From Glossina fuscipes (lineage: Eukaryota; Arthropoda; Insecta; Diptera; Glossinidae): DNA of 64,000 bases. The stretch lies in the NCBI RefSeq assembly GCF_014805625.2, contig NW_023998493.1, forward strand, positions 2,431,722 to 2,495,721, in the 5' to 3' direction. Below are positions 10,531 to 22,069 of this stretch, in pieces (the stretch's first letter is position 1; each line of letters begins with the position of its first letter). Both the position numbers and the translations under genes were made by a program. The notes under the pieces are model-generated. The model was not told where the DNA came from. It saw only the letters and a program-made list of their open reading frames with translations, and ran no database searches.

Positions 10531-10956
10531 ATTAAAGAAGTCCGCCCGCAAAATCATGTCCAACTCGCTCCACTCATCGCCTCATATAGATGAAGATGCG
10601 CTGCATGCTAATGTAAGTTTGCATTTATCCTTAATTATTATTATGTATAATTTATTCATTAATTTTTATTTTATTTTAGATTCAAAAGCAAGCATACACC
10701 CCCATTCATCGTTTCAGCAGAATGGGATATTTCCGTAGGTAATATTATTGTAAATACTATTGTAATTTCTAATTAAGTCTATAATGGTGTAGGCCTACTG
10801 GGGAGCCAGCCATTTATAACAATTGGCAACGCGCCTATCACGGTACCCCAAGGTGCTCTGCACATTCTTGTACTTTTCGATTGTGTGGAACAAGCCTTCG
10901 ATCTGGCTCAACGCCATAACAAATTAAAACTTCATGACGAACTGTTAGAACGTTAA
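10531..10956 (+). CDS. Three-exon fragment of an unidentified gene (possibly a gene relic)
   Basis: Exon 1, 10531-10612, follows a TTTATATTTAG acceptor and reads LKKSARKIMSNS... to EDALHAN. Its donor is GTAAGT and its intron is 67 bp with a T-rich TTTATTTTAG end. Exon 2 starts at 10680 with IQKQAYTPIHRFSRMGYF. If the donor is GTAGGT at 10735, a 58-bp intron leads to exon 3 (10793-10956), which stays in frame and reads LLGSQPFITIGNAP..., DCVEQAFDLAQRHNKLKL and stops. If the neighbouring GTAATA donor at 10739 is used, exon 3 enters another frame that is also open to 10917-10919. Introns of this size are normal for flies. The exon 3 helix weakly recalls alpha-solenoid repeats of intraflagellar-transport proteins; I do not assign it. 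Earlier exons are not visible, and a solo LTR ends 50 bp upstream. Confidence 0.45.
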
Positions 10957-11265
10957 CAAAATGCCAAATCATGTATGTGGGTATATGGTTGGGTATATTT
11001 CGTTTGGTATGTGTATTGCTGTTAATGTTAAATTTTGTTTGCTCTGAGAGGATTTCTTTGATTACTTCGCGCTATTGAGGTATTGCTGGCATTGTTCTTG
11101 TAAAATTTCGTTTTACGTTTCGTACTCTAAAAATCAGAGAAACATATATAAACATTCCTAAATTTACTCTCACAGCAAAGAAAATTTTACTAAAATAAAA
11201 AAAATAAATAAAAAATACTATATAAATATTTTAGATGAGAAATTGATTAAAAACGAAGAGAAATG
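10957..11265. other. Non-coding DNA
   Basis: No gene seen. A 17-bp string AAACATTCCTAAATTTA at about 11150 is shared with position about 168, too short to interpret. Confidence 0.5.
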
Positions 11266-11370
11266 AACCGGTTCGCAACCAAATGGTTGTTTATAAATTG
11301 ATAAAAACCGGGGCGCCACCATATGGTCGTTTATAAATTGATAATATACCGGGGCACAACCAAATAAATG
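11266..11370. repeat. Tandem repeat, 40-41-bp period, 2.5 copies
   Basis: Units begin at about 11266, 11306 and 11347 with AACCGG-type starts. They share ACCA-ATGGT-GTTTATAAATTG. Confidence 0.8.
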
Positions 11371-11459
11371 ATGCAACAAAAACAAATTATTCATATTTGA
11401 TATACATGTTTGGTTTGACCTCTTGCTTCTGTTATTTTCATATAGGTTTATACGTGCAC

Positions 11460-11645
11460 GTAGTACACTACACTATAGTAGTAGTATATACACTATTACA
11501 ATACCCACTACACTATACTGGCACTTTATATACTAGTACAACATATACTGTACTATAGTGTATATACATACTATACTAGTATATATATATATTAGGATAT
11601 ATACTAGTATAGTACAGTATTGTGCTAGTATATGGTATATTTAGT
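11460..11645. repeat. TA-rich, self-complementary low-complexity tract
   Basis: Repeated variants of ACTATA, TACTAG and TATATAC on both strands make the tract strongly self-complementary, for example TATACTAGTATA at about 11572. It could fold or extrude as cruciforms. No coding content. Confidence 0.65.
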
Positions 11646-11655
11646 GTCGTATATA

Positions 11656-11945
11656 GAGGTGACATTTCTAGTTTGGTGGCACCAGAGTCTCAAATTCGTG
11701 TGCACTTCCATACTCATTTTTCGCTAACATACAAAATTTCAAAAAATTTTTTAAAATAGTTTCCGAAAGAAATGTTTGAGTTTTTTTTGCTTAGTCATGT
11801 GATATAAATGAATATAGGTGACATTTTCTAATTTGGCCACACTAGTCTCAAATTTGGGTATCTTTCCATACGCATTTTTCGCTAATATACTAAATTTCAA
11901 AAATTTTTTAAAGATAGTTCCCATAAGCAGAATTTGAATTTATTA
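11656..11945. repeat. Direct repeat pair, about 130 bp each, 159-bp spacing
   Basis: The block AGGTGACATTT(C) TAGTTTGG at 11657 recurs at 11816. Both carry TCTCAAATT, TTCCATAC, CATTTTTCGCTAA, AAATTTCAAAAA and ATAGTT in order. Confidence 0.8.
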
Positions 11946-12149
11946 GTTTGTTTGAAAAGTATTTTCGTGTAGATGTCTACAAAAGTATTTTACGTGTTGC
12001 GGAGTAAGCTTTCAAATCCAACTATATCTTACTTTTAATTATTTAACATAGGTCTGTTAAGCCCTAAACACAGGTATTGTTAACCGATATGGTACGTATC
12101 TTTGCTAGCTAATTTCGAATTTATCTTCACAGAGCTGAATACAAAGATT

Positions 12150-12300
12150 ATTCCCTGTGTATACCCTACACCACTTGTGATATATGGCATATTATGTTAG
12201 TGCGTTAGTAACATGCAGTAAGGCTTAAGATAGAATCATTATTATACCGATCGATTCAGAATCATAATATGAATGGATCTAAACCTGTTTGTTCGCCTAG
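12150..12300 (+). repeat. Dispersed repeat, inverted relative to about 59105-59290
   Basis: The segment with ATTATTATACCGATCGATTC, AGAATCAT and GAATGGATCTAA has a clear reverse-complement counterpart next to the mariner at 59.06 kb. The preceding 80 bp also match in order (GATATAT..., TTAGTGCG). Confidence 0.7.
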
Positions 12301-14277
12301 CGTTTTCCGTTTATTCAACCTGCTGCCTGGTCGCAGCTTTTGAGACATTTCAATTTGGCACAATGACGTGTTTTGACCCAAGGACAAAATGGTTCGGATC
12401 CGTCCGGGTTTTCGACCACTCCCCCTATAACGCCCTATTCTGAAAAGTCGTTATTTGAAAAACAATTGCGCTTTCAAAATGCGTTGGCGAAAGTGGCTAA
12501 GTAGGAGTATTTGGGCATTCTAAACTAGTATGATAACTTTCGACCGGCTATGGCAATTTTCGAACACCCTCGCATATAAAAAAAGTTAAGCTCATGCGAC
12601 GAAAAGGTACAATTTTCTATGCTTCATGGTGAAAATTTTATCATAAGAGTAATTTAACATAAAAAATTAAGTGTACAAAATTTGGACCATCTCGGCCTAC
12701 TTTTTGGATCCTACCCTAATAAGGATTTTCACGAAAATTGATCCTTTGTAGCAGAAAAATTTAAGTTATAGTATGTGTTGATGAAAATTTACCCGTAATA
12801 TTACCCCAACGTCATACAAAAATGAACTCTAAAATATTCGGACCATCTACGCCTATTTTTGGATTTTGCCCTATGTAACAATTAAAGTTGTACTACATTA
12901 GGTTCAGTTTTGGGCCCGCTTCCCCATAAATAAGCACATGAAAACTGCGCCCTTATATAGAAACAATATATCATTTTTTGTTCTATAATAAAAATAAGAT
13001 TTATATTAGACAACGTGGTATTTAATTGTCCGTCTTACAAGACTATAATGTTCTTATTACATTTTTTTCTCTTGATCGGTATTAGAAAAGCGTTTCAACT
13101 GAATCTCGGGACTTTTCTGTAGCAAAAATAAATACGATATTTTATAATGGATACAAAAACGAAGTGTATGTATGTCTTCTTGCCAACACCTAGCTATGAG
13201 AGAAACCTTGAACCAATTAATAAAATACTATAACAAACCTCATGGCCACTCATCATCACTTAAATTTTAGCGCAGTTTTGTATTGAATCAGTCAGAAAAT
13301 TAAATGCGAAAATAATCAATTCGGGTGAAAGCGCTATGATGATGATGATGATGATAATAAGTTTTTCATAATTCCTGAACTGAAATTAATAGAATTTTCT
13401 ACAATGTTCGAAGTGATATGTGATAAATATTACAAATATTTTTCTTTTGTCTTAACGGTTTGGTTGACGGTTGATAAATTTCAAATTTACTGCAATTAAT
13501 CAAGAAATAAGTGTAATGATTCTACTCTGCACTTCTAAAGTTTTAATCTGAATGAGAAATTCCTAAAAGTTAATAGTTGCAACAACTTAATGCGTACTGT
13601 ACTTTTCTTCGGATAAATTATTTCCGTTTATGTAAGCTTAGGCACACTGCATAGTCGAATTCGGAACTAAGATAAGTCGGGTTATCAAACTTAATTTATT
13701 TTCTTTTGTTTTGCAATCTTTTGTGGTGATGTTGAGTGCCGTCTGTTAAAAATTAATCAAAACACCCGCTTCTGGAGCAATCTGTTTGCAGTCGTTTTTC
13801 CCGCTCATGCGGAAGTTTCCACATTTAAATCAAACGTGGATAAACGCCCCTCACTCTTTCGTAAATATTGCACAAAAATCTGTATTTATGCTCCAATTCA
13901 CTATTAATTAGTACCAAAATACTCCATGTAAACCTTCTTTAGCTTGTTCACATTGTTATAACGCAAACCACTTTATGTGGATGTATATGAATACATTTTA
14001 TTATATATATGAATACGTCTGAAACAATGCTACAAGGCATCATCCATTAATTTGAAGACGGTTTAATATTTCATGACACTGGCCTTCACTTTGTTTTGTA
14101 CGTCCTTTCCCTTTTTTAATTTTTCTTTATTCTGTGGATTACTAATTGTTATTCATTTTTCCATTTAAATGAGCTACATTTTTTTACTAACACTTATGCT
14201 GTAATAATTAAAGTCCAATGTAAAAACTACGCTTTCTCATAGTTTTTACTAACAAACCTTTGCAGATGTGTCCACTC
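12301..14277. other. Non-coding DNA with a small ATG-triplet microsatellite
   Basis: No gene. An (ATG)6-like run lies at about 13336. The 12350-12950 stretch has the look of a degraded dispersed repeat (CCTATAACGCCC, repeated GGACCATCT-GCCTA-TTTTTGGAT motifs) but cannot be classed. Confidence 0.45.

Positions 14278-14313
<36 letters not shown>
14278..14313. repeat. (TA)n microsatellite
   Basis: A nearly pure TA run lies immediately beside the left end of a mariner relic. Mariner inserts at TA. Confidence 0.85.
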
Positions 14314-14314
<1 letters not shown>

Positions 14315-14320
14315 ATATAA

Positions 14321-15200
14321 TGGATTGGATGGAAAGTTTTGTCGTATTTTAAAGAAAATATTTGAATTCATTTATAAAAATACATGTTTGTTATTAATCA
14401 ATTCTGCTGTCTTATTTGTTACAACCTGTTGTCATCTTTCAGGTAAGCTGTGAATTCCTGTTGTGTAGAAGGTCTCGTCCTTGGAGTTAAAATAGTCAGC
14501 CTTAGAAACACTTTCAAAAGACTTGAATTTTTTTCCCGTTAGATAATTTTGGAGAGATCTGAACAATAGTCAGATGGTGCAATCTTAGGTGAATACGGTG
14601 GTTGACTAAGGACTTCCCATCCTAACGGATTCAGTTTTTGTTGTGTCACCACTGCAATAAGCGGTTGAGCTTTATCGTGGTGAAACACTATTCCTTTTCA
14701 TGTGGAACTCAAACACTTTGCTTTAACGCAAACTCCAATAGTTGTATGATGAATAGACAACTCTTCTGCAATTTCTCGACTTGTTAAACGTCGCAAAACA
14801 TCATTATCGATCTTGGATGGTCGTACAGATCGATCACTTTCTTGGAGGCTCAGATCCCCGGAATGAAATTTACTAAACATCTTGCTTGCATCTTTAAAAA
14901 GTAAGAACATTTACAATATCTTTTGCAAATACCGCACATAAATTTTTACATGCAATCGATGCATTACTTCCTTTTTGGAATTCATGCAAAATGCAATGTC
15001 CTGAACGCACTTTATCTACTGACATGTTTTTCACTTAAAATACCACAAATAAAGGATGAACGGTAAGAAAAGACTGCTTTTATATTATACAGCAGCTAAA
15101 ACAACAACAAAAATCCGAATGACTCACTAGCCAGATGTTTTTTTATGTACAAGAAAAATTGCCTGCCTATTCAAAATACGACAGAACTTTCCTTCCAACC
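14321..15200 (-). mobile_element. Internally deleted mariner relic (third family)
   Basis: The ends are inverted repeats. The left end has GGATGGAAAGTTTTGTCGTA and the right end, reverse-complemented, has GGAAGGAAAGTTCTGTCGTA. The minus strand encodes mariner-transposase pieces. From 14910 down there are FSKFHSGDLSLQ, SVRPSKID and TSREIAEELSIHHTTI, the N-terminal helix-turn-helix region. Then from about 14698 down come GIVFHHDKAQP, GWEVLSQPPYSP and APSDY, the second and third catalytic-site regions. The first catalytic block is missing, the Asn of the HHDNA-type motif is Lys, and stops are present. The element is non-autonomous and old. Confidence 0.85.
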
Positions 15201-18200
15201 TATTATATATGTATGTACACGTAACATATATAAACTACATATATCATTAGAAATATTTTTTCGTTAACCGACACATTTTATCTGCATTTTCTATTTGTTT
15301 AAATATACATATATTTGAAATTTAAAACGTTTTGTAAATATTTAATTGAAGTTTTCCGAGAACTATGCTTTGGAGTGTGATATTTTTCCCTGATATTTAC
15401 GCAGAATTATGATAATAGTATAACAGATGATCTACCTTAATTCTTGCTTTTCTTTTTCCACAAATAATACAATAATAAAAATAAATTTCACCAGCGCTTG
15501 GCTGGCCCAAGTTCCTAGCTACATTTTTCTTCCGCCATAAAAAATGTTAAAAAATTTTTTTTCTTAGAAATTCACGCCATCTATCTCATCGTCTATTAGA
15601 CTGTCTTACTTTTTTTTTAATTCTGCCGAGAAAAAGTAAAATGTTTTACTATGAATTGGAACTAAACTAATTTTAATTCTTCTTCGTGACAACTTACTTG
15701 AACGCTACGATTTTGTTCCGTTGGACAATTTTCCTGACGTCTAGTCAAAAAATTTCTGAATGATTGTTAGGTCAGTGAATCAAGTTGCATTTGGAATACA
15801 TGCACGCGCCTGTTCTACCGTATTGCTGTTAGAAAAGCACTGCAGCCGAATATGGTAATTTTTAATCTTTGCTTTATAGAAAACGCTTTCATAAATCATA
15901 CCATTCCCAACATACCTCATAAGCTATTTACTATATCTGAAAGTAATCTTACCTCTAGTAATGTTCGAATACGGTCGTCAAAAATTTGCCTACGGAACAT
16001 ATTCAACTAACCAAACTAATTTATATTATTTGATTATATACTTCAGTCATCTTCTCCAAATGTCTCAAAGATGACCATCAGAATCTTTAAAAGGTCAACT
16101 TTCACTTTTTCACCACCACTTCCACTGTTTTGTCTATTCCTTTACTGGTGTCACATCTATCTATTAATGTTTAAGTACTTCGCTAGAGAAATGCCATAAT
16201 AGATATCCAAAAAATGTTTTTCAATAATAGAAGAACCGGTGGGTCATTGGCACCTTTATTCGTTACGTGAAAATATTGAATATTGAAAGTGCTCGCTATC
16301 TGACTCTTGATAGACTTTTTACAAAGAGCAAACGCTTGTGGTTTTGTTTGTACCTATATATCAGAGGTCTCACAAAACCATTTTCTACAACATAAATTGT
16401 GCATTCTTAAGGATCACAAGAAAATTTGAAGCCATGCTGTCCATTACTTTTTTTTTTTATTTTAATATTAATTACTACTTTTAGATTTTAAATTTTACTT
16501 TTTATTATTATTAACATTACTATAACTGTTGTATTTGTTTTCTCCACACTTAGCACTTAGGCTTTTATTCATATTTAGTTTATGGTTATTATTTGAATAA
16601 ACAGTTGTTCCATTGTTTTGCTGTTTTCTAGTGCGAAAATAACACATGCTTTTAAAACCACAGGCACACAAATAAATTATGTTCATAACTTTTCATTACT
16701 CAATAGAGCCTAAATAACACACAAGCTTACATATTTTTCCACTTATCATACAAGTGTGTTGTCATTTAATTGTTCCTTGTGGGGCATAGTTTGTATTTAT
16801 GCACAAGCAAAAATACATACCTAGACACAGTAGCACATCCCGGCAAATACATTTTACAATTGCATGGCTACAAGATGTGTTTTCCGTATCATCATCGTCA
16901 ACATATCTTCAGTAAACATTTGATTTATTGCACCTTCTGTATGTGAGTGAAGTGTGCGTTAGTTAGACGGTATTATCGAATTAACCTTGCACCTTTTTTT
17001 TAACAGTTTAATCCATGCAGAGTAATATGCGCAATTTCGTGTTATCTTTTTAAAGAACAATTTTAAATATGACGACTTTTTTTAGATATAGCCGAGTGGC
17101 TTTTTCTTACGGCTTTGCTATAATTCGCGTGTGTTATTCCGCATGCTATGAACTTCGAGCTGACTCTGTAATTGCTTTATTGGCTTTTAACATGGTTCAC
17201 TTTGGAATCGTTCCGCACGTTGGTTGGATGGTTATTCATTTTCGTTTAGAGTAGACCGTAGTAACGGAATGCAAGGAGAGATGTAATGTGTTTCATTTTC
17301 GATTTTTACATCTGTTAAGTAACATTATTACTATTTATGGTGTTCTATCTTTGTTTCTTCTTGCCCGCTGTTCCGGTCCACTTCCTTTCTGTTTATCAGA
17401 GATATTTATTTAACAGCTCAGAGATGTTTTTGGCATTTCATAACGAAATTCTTAAGCTTTTCTCTTTGTAAAACGCATGACTGTTCACATTCTCAATCTC
17501 CCATGTATATATTTCTCAGTTTTTCGGAGTTCGGTTCGGTAAATATACGCGCAAATAGAAGGGAAGGGTTTGTTTTTTTTATTATCGCACGAGAAGGTTC
17601 AAGAATTTCTCGAGTATCTGTCACGCAAAACAGTAATACAATACAACACGATGGTGATGAAAGTTTTAAATCTTTCCGTCTAACGTACTATACAAGAAAT
17701 TAAAATTTAACACTAACGTTTCTTTTTTTAAGCAATTTTCCTCTATATGCTTAAAAAATGATGAACATAATGAAACGACGCTTTTTTGTTCGAAATTAGC
17801 TCGGGTTGTTTCTTTCAATTGTTTTTGATGTTATTCTCAGTCACAGGTTGCTCAATAATTATGGCATACTATGCCTCTTAGAAGTGCGTTATCAATACGC
17901 AGTTTCGGTTATTATGATTATAACGATGGCAATAGGCGGTGAACTCAAGACCGTCAAAAATGCACAGTGTTTTGGGGACTGCGCTAATAATGACAGTGTG
18001 ATCAATTATTTGGAACTAGATTTGATCTACTCCTTTGAAGATCGTAGAAGGATTCTTAGCGTTACTTTTGCGTACGGTAGTAACTAGAAATACATAATCG
18101 TTATCGTGCACTAGCAATATTTTGAGCAAACGAATCTAACGAAGCAACGTGAATAATGCTGTAAGGGACGAATATCTGTGGACTTCGCAACAACTTAGTA

Positions 18201-18631
18201 CATTTACATATTGATGCGAGTAAGTCAGCTCTTTGCAATATGCAAAGATATGGTAGCTATTCGCAAAATTTTTCAGATTTGGCAGTGACGTGAATTTTAG
18301 AGTACTACACCTCACCTAAATAAAAATGCCAAGTAGTTATGGCTGGACGGCGAAGTAGTAGCGATTTGCGTGTGTGCAATAGTGAGCAAAATATATATTT
18401 TGTCCTTACAAACTAAGGCTAGAAAATCAAATACGCTTTAGAAAACGGTAAGCGACGTGCAGTCTGCTTTATATGGAATAAGTATACTGGTGGTTTTACG
18501 GCTAAATTTTTAAACAGATGACATGATTAAAGCGCAAAAAAGAAAAGGCATTAAAAGATTTAAGGAAAAAAAACGAACTACATACGATGTAATTAAGTTC
18601 TAAGCACAAGATCAACCAAAAGGTTACCATC
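15201..18631. other. AT-rich non-coding DNA
   Basis: About 3.4 kb without a supportable gene. The open frame at 17806-18087 lacks an ATG start and has no family features. Confidence 0.5.
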
Positions 18632-18862
18632 TTACAGATGCAATTTCACAGTTTCAATTTCAAACGCCTTAAGTGCACCAGTAGCTCGTTCAGGGTCCGT
18701 TTTATTGAACGAATTGAATTTGACGTCGTAGAGTGATGACTTCAAGAAGTAGTTCAAAATGGTTAATTCAATGCTCCTTGAAGGCCACTCACTATGGCAG
18801 TTTCTTGAACCATCCAACTCACCGTGTGATGAATGAGCAATTTGATGTACCGCATAGCACAT
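18632..18862 (-). pseudogene. DDE transposase C-terminal scrap (IS630/Tc1-like)
   Basis: The minus-strand frame contains EWPSRSIELTILNYFLKSSL. This corresponds to the WPPRSCDLTPLDYFLWG-type block at the last catalytic Asp/Glu of a common insect IS630/Tc1-superfamily transposase. The catalytic Asp of DLTPLD is changed (IELTIL). A short charged tail follows. No terminal repeats were found. It is a relic with moderate certainty. Confidence 0.5.
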
Positions 18863-20800
18863 ATGCTGGTGTTATTGAAACCGGGCGCTGTTTATAGCAA
18901 ATTAGCAATTTCCACGTCAAGCCACAAAAAATTCGTTAATATCGATATATAATTAGCTGCATTTTGATATAATGCGAACTCTATTCTCATTTTAAAAAAA
19001 ATAAGCACCGACGACGGAACGCCTCATAAAAATTTTGTAGCTTGGCTACACCAAAGCGTAATTTCTAGGCGCCGTTGAGCTGAAAAAAATATGTCTTCTG
19101 GGAAGATGACTCTCAAAGAATCACTACCAGATTACATCGTACAATCAATTATTTCGATAAACAGTTTTGATAACTTCTGAACATAGTTGAAGCGTTCATC
19201 TTTCCGCGATACATCTGCAAATTTTACTTAATCCGTCTAACAAAGACTACTTCATATACTCCATGTTGAAAAACACCTCCCATGTAATCCTTCTACAAGA
19301 AACTTTTTATTAAAAATAATAGAGATGATAAATATTTTGACTTTTAATCTTCTAGTTTTTGAAGTAGCGGGCTGCCCATCATGTAGCTAACGGTATTTTT
19401 TATATGATAGATTCTCCTTAAACTTTCTCAAATACCCATGAATTTTGCTATAATGTAATCCCTGAGGTTTTCCTGTTTTAACACACGCAGTCTTTAGATC
19501 GTAACCTAAATCATCCTACTCTCTTTGTCCTATCCCAATTCAATTCCAACCCCAATTCTTTATTTCTACCATCTTAAACGTGGTTTACACTTAATCGGAT
19601 GCGGACAAATTATCATTTCCATCTAACCTGTCGCAGAAAGATTGTCTTTGTTAATCGTTGTGGAGCCAGCTGGTGCAACTTCGAGTGCACTGTGATCATC
19701 TCAATACTCATCACATCTTAACACTATCTTACATATCAGAGTGGAACTTAACGAACTCTAACTACGTAAAAGGTATATAAAATAAAAAATGCTCCTGTCT
19801 TTTGTCTCGAATAAATTGTTTATAAGAAAAAAAGGTAAAAGGGTAGGAATAAAGTATCGGAATTTACTAAAGTATATAAAACAACCATTGAAGTGATTTT
19901 TGAAAACCTGTAAAGCAAACATGAGAAGTTCCGGAGAAATACAAATTTTCTTGGAAAGATTCTTCTAAGTCGACGGAGAGCGAACCCCGGTGAATATGCG
20001 TTCTTTACTGATTGCCACGACATAACTTTTTGGTAGATATCAAATTTAGGATTTTTACTTTAAGGATATGAAAAGGCTCCAATTTCAAAAGTAAAGTTCC
20101 CAGTCAGTTCATTTTTAAATAAAGCAAAATATATAATTTTTTTTTTGTATAAAATATTTCTGCTCCCAGTTTTCTTTCACAGGAAATATTTTCAAGGGTC
20201 GCTCTTCTGCTTGCTCTCTTTTAGGTGGAATGAGATAATTTTTTGCGAGTTCTTCTTTTTCCTTAGCAAATAATTGCTTTGGTACGATATTTACAATTGT
20301 GTATGAATTCATCCTTGATAAATTTATCTTCTATTAGAAAAACTTGTTCAACTGAAAAAAAGAATTAATTAAGTTACGAGCTGATATTACATTTAAACGT
20401 TCTGCTTATCAAGCTTTACTAATATGCAATGGAGTGTGAGCGAAAGCTTATCTGAGTGGATAAATGTATTTCTAAATAATTGTGTACAATAGTTGTGTAG
20501 TTTTTGCTAACTGTTATTCGCATTTAACATTTGATTTAACATTGAATGAACAAACATTTATTGCTTTCCGATTGAATTATATATGCATATAAAAATAAAG
20601 GAAAGTCATGAGTTTTGTAACCTATTACTAGATCTTCTATTTTTATAAGAGTTTTCAAATTTTTCCTTTAAAATACAAATAATAAGAGCTTTATCAAGTT
20701 TTTCGCTAAAGTTTTTAATCCTTATTTTAATTCAGTTTATTTATTTATTTTCTAAATATCATAAGCTAATTTATACAGCCAATATACATAAATGAAAATA
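18863..20800. other. AT-rich non-coding DNA
   Basis: No gene supported. About 100 bp at 19905-20010 resemble 33470-33570 (GAATACAAATTT, TTCTTCT-AGT, CGGTGAATA, TTCCTTAC-type blocks), so a dispersed repeat passes through both. Confidence 0.45.
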
Positions 20801-22067
20801 TTAAGTTGGGGAAAAAGAAATCTATTATTTTTTCGGTAGGTGGGTGCACTGATAGATTTCTCGTAAAGTATCGATCAAACAATTTCATATTTATGCTCGT
20901 TGGAAAGGTGACATTTCGCAGTAAAAAAAATTGTTTTGCTGTTTTTTGTTTGGTGCATTCAGCTGTGAGTTACAGCTTGTTAAAAATGGAAGTGAACAAA
21001 GAGAAAATTCGGTACATTTTATAGTTTTTCTTTGACAAAGGCGAAAATGCAAGCCAGGCGGCTAAAATTGTGAATGGTGTTTATGGTTCCGATATTGTAA
21101 CAGCCAATTATGTGCAATTTTGGTTTCGTAGATTCCGTTCAGGAATTTTTGATGTTAAAGATACACCTCGCACAGGTAGGCCGGTCGTCGAAAATGTCGA
21201 TAAAAGCGGAGAAATGATCGAAGTTGACCGGCATGTTAGCAGTCGTAACATCGCCCAGGAGCTAAAAATCGACCATAAAACAGTTTTAAACCATTTACAC
21301 AAAGCTGGATTCAAAAAGAAGCTCGATGTTTGGGTGCCACACCAATTAACAGAAAAAAACATGATGGATCGAATTTCCATCTGCGAAGCTTTGGCCAAAC
21401 GGAGTGAGATAGACCCATTTCTTAAACGGATGGTGACTGGAGATGAGAAATGGATCACATACGATAACCCTGTGCGAAAACGATCGTGGTCAAAGAGCGG
21501 TGAAGCACCTCAAACGGCCAGGTAGGTTTTGCTATGCATTTGGTGGGACTGGAAGGGGATTATTTATTATGAGTTGCTTCCATATGGCCAAACGCTAAAT
21601 TCTGATCTCTACTGTCAACAACTGGACCGTTTGAAGATAGCGATTGACCAGAAATGGCCAGAATTGGCCTATAGGAGAGGTGTCGTATTCCACAAGGACA
21701 ACGCTAGGCCACACACATCTACAGTGACTCGCCAGAAACTTCGGGAGCTTGGTTGGGAAGTTTTTATGCATCCGCCATACAGTCCGGACTTGGCACCAAG
21801 CGATTATCATCTTTTTCTTGCATTGCAAAATTTCTTTAATGATAAAAAATTGGAATCTAGGGAGGATTATGAAAATCGACTACTAGAGTTTTTTGCGAAT
21901 AGAGACCAGGACTTCTATGAGAGAGACATTTTGAAGTTACCTTTAAAATGGCAACAAATCATACAACAAAACGGTGCATATTTGACCCAAATCGGACAAT
22001 TCGAAGCATGTTAAATAAATTCCTGAAGTTCATATAAAAATAGTGTATTTCTTTTTCCCCAAACTAA
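20801..22067 (+). mobile_element. Full-length mariner element, copy A (1267 bp)
   Basis: Terminal inverted repeats of about 32 bp bound the element. The right end, reverse-complemented, begins TTAGTTTGGGGAAAAAGAAA; the left end begins TTAAGTTGGGG with two changes. TA dinucleotides flank it at 20799-20800 and 22068-22069, the hallmark mariner target duplication. Inside is one transposase frame interrupted by two stops. Copy B at 57838 is nearly identical. Confidence 0.97.
20986..22014 (+). pseudogene. mariner transposase (DD34D) with two nonsense codons
   Basis: One frame of 342 codons starts MEVNKEKIRYIL and ends in TAA. That is the usual length for mariner transposases, which cut and paste the element at TA sites. 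The N-terminal third has the two helix-turn-helix segments (NYVQFWFRRFRSG; RNIAQELKIDHKTV). The triad is D153 (TGDEKW), D238 (HKDNARPH) and D273 (APSDYH), with 34 residues between the last two. Also seen are WVPHQL and YSPDLAPSD, both mariner signatures. Two in-frame TAG codons, at 21022-21024 (codon 13; copy B has CAG) and 21523-21525 (copy B has AAG), truncate the protein, so the copy cannot make its own transposase. The remainder is open and the triad intact, implying recent death. Confidence 0.96.
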
Positions 22068-22069
22068 TA

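Noticed and set aside
11150..11166. 17-bp match to about 168-184, possibly an LTR promoter motif
   Set aside because: Too short and AT-rich; no match extends on either side.
17806..18087. 93-codon open frame on the plus strand
   Set aside because: No ATG start, no splice structure and no domain; composition like its surroundings.
21108..21828. Minus-strand open frames inside mariner copy A (and the equivalent ones in copy B)
   Set aside because: They are shadows of the transposase frame on the other strand.
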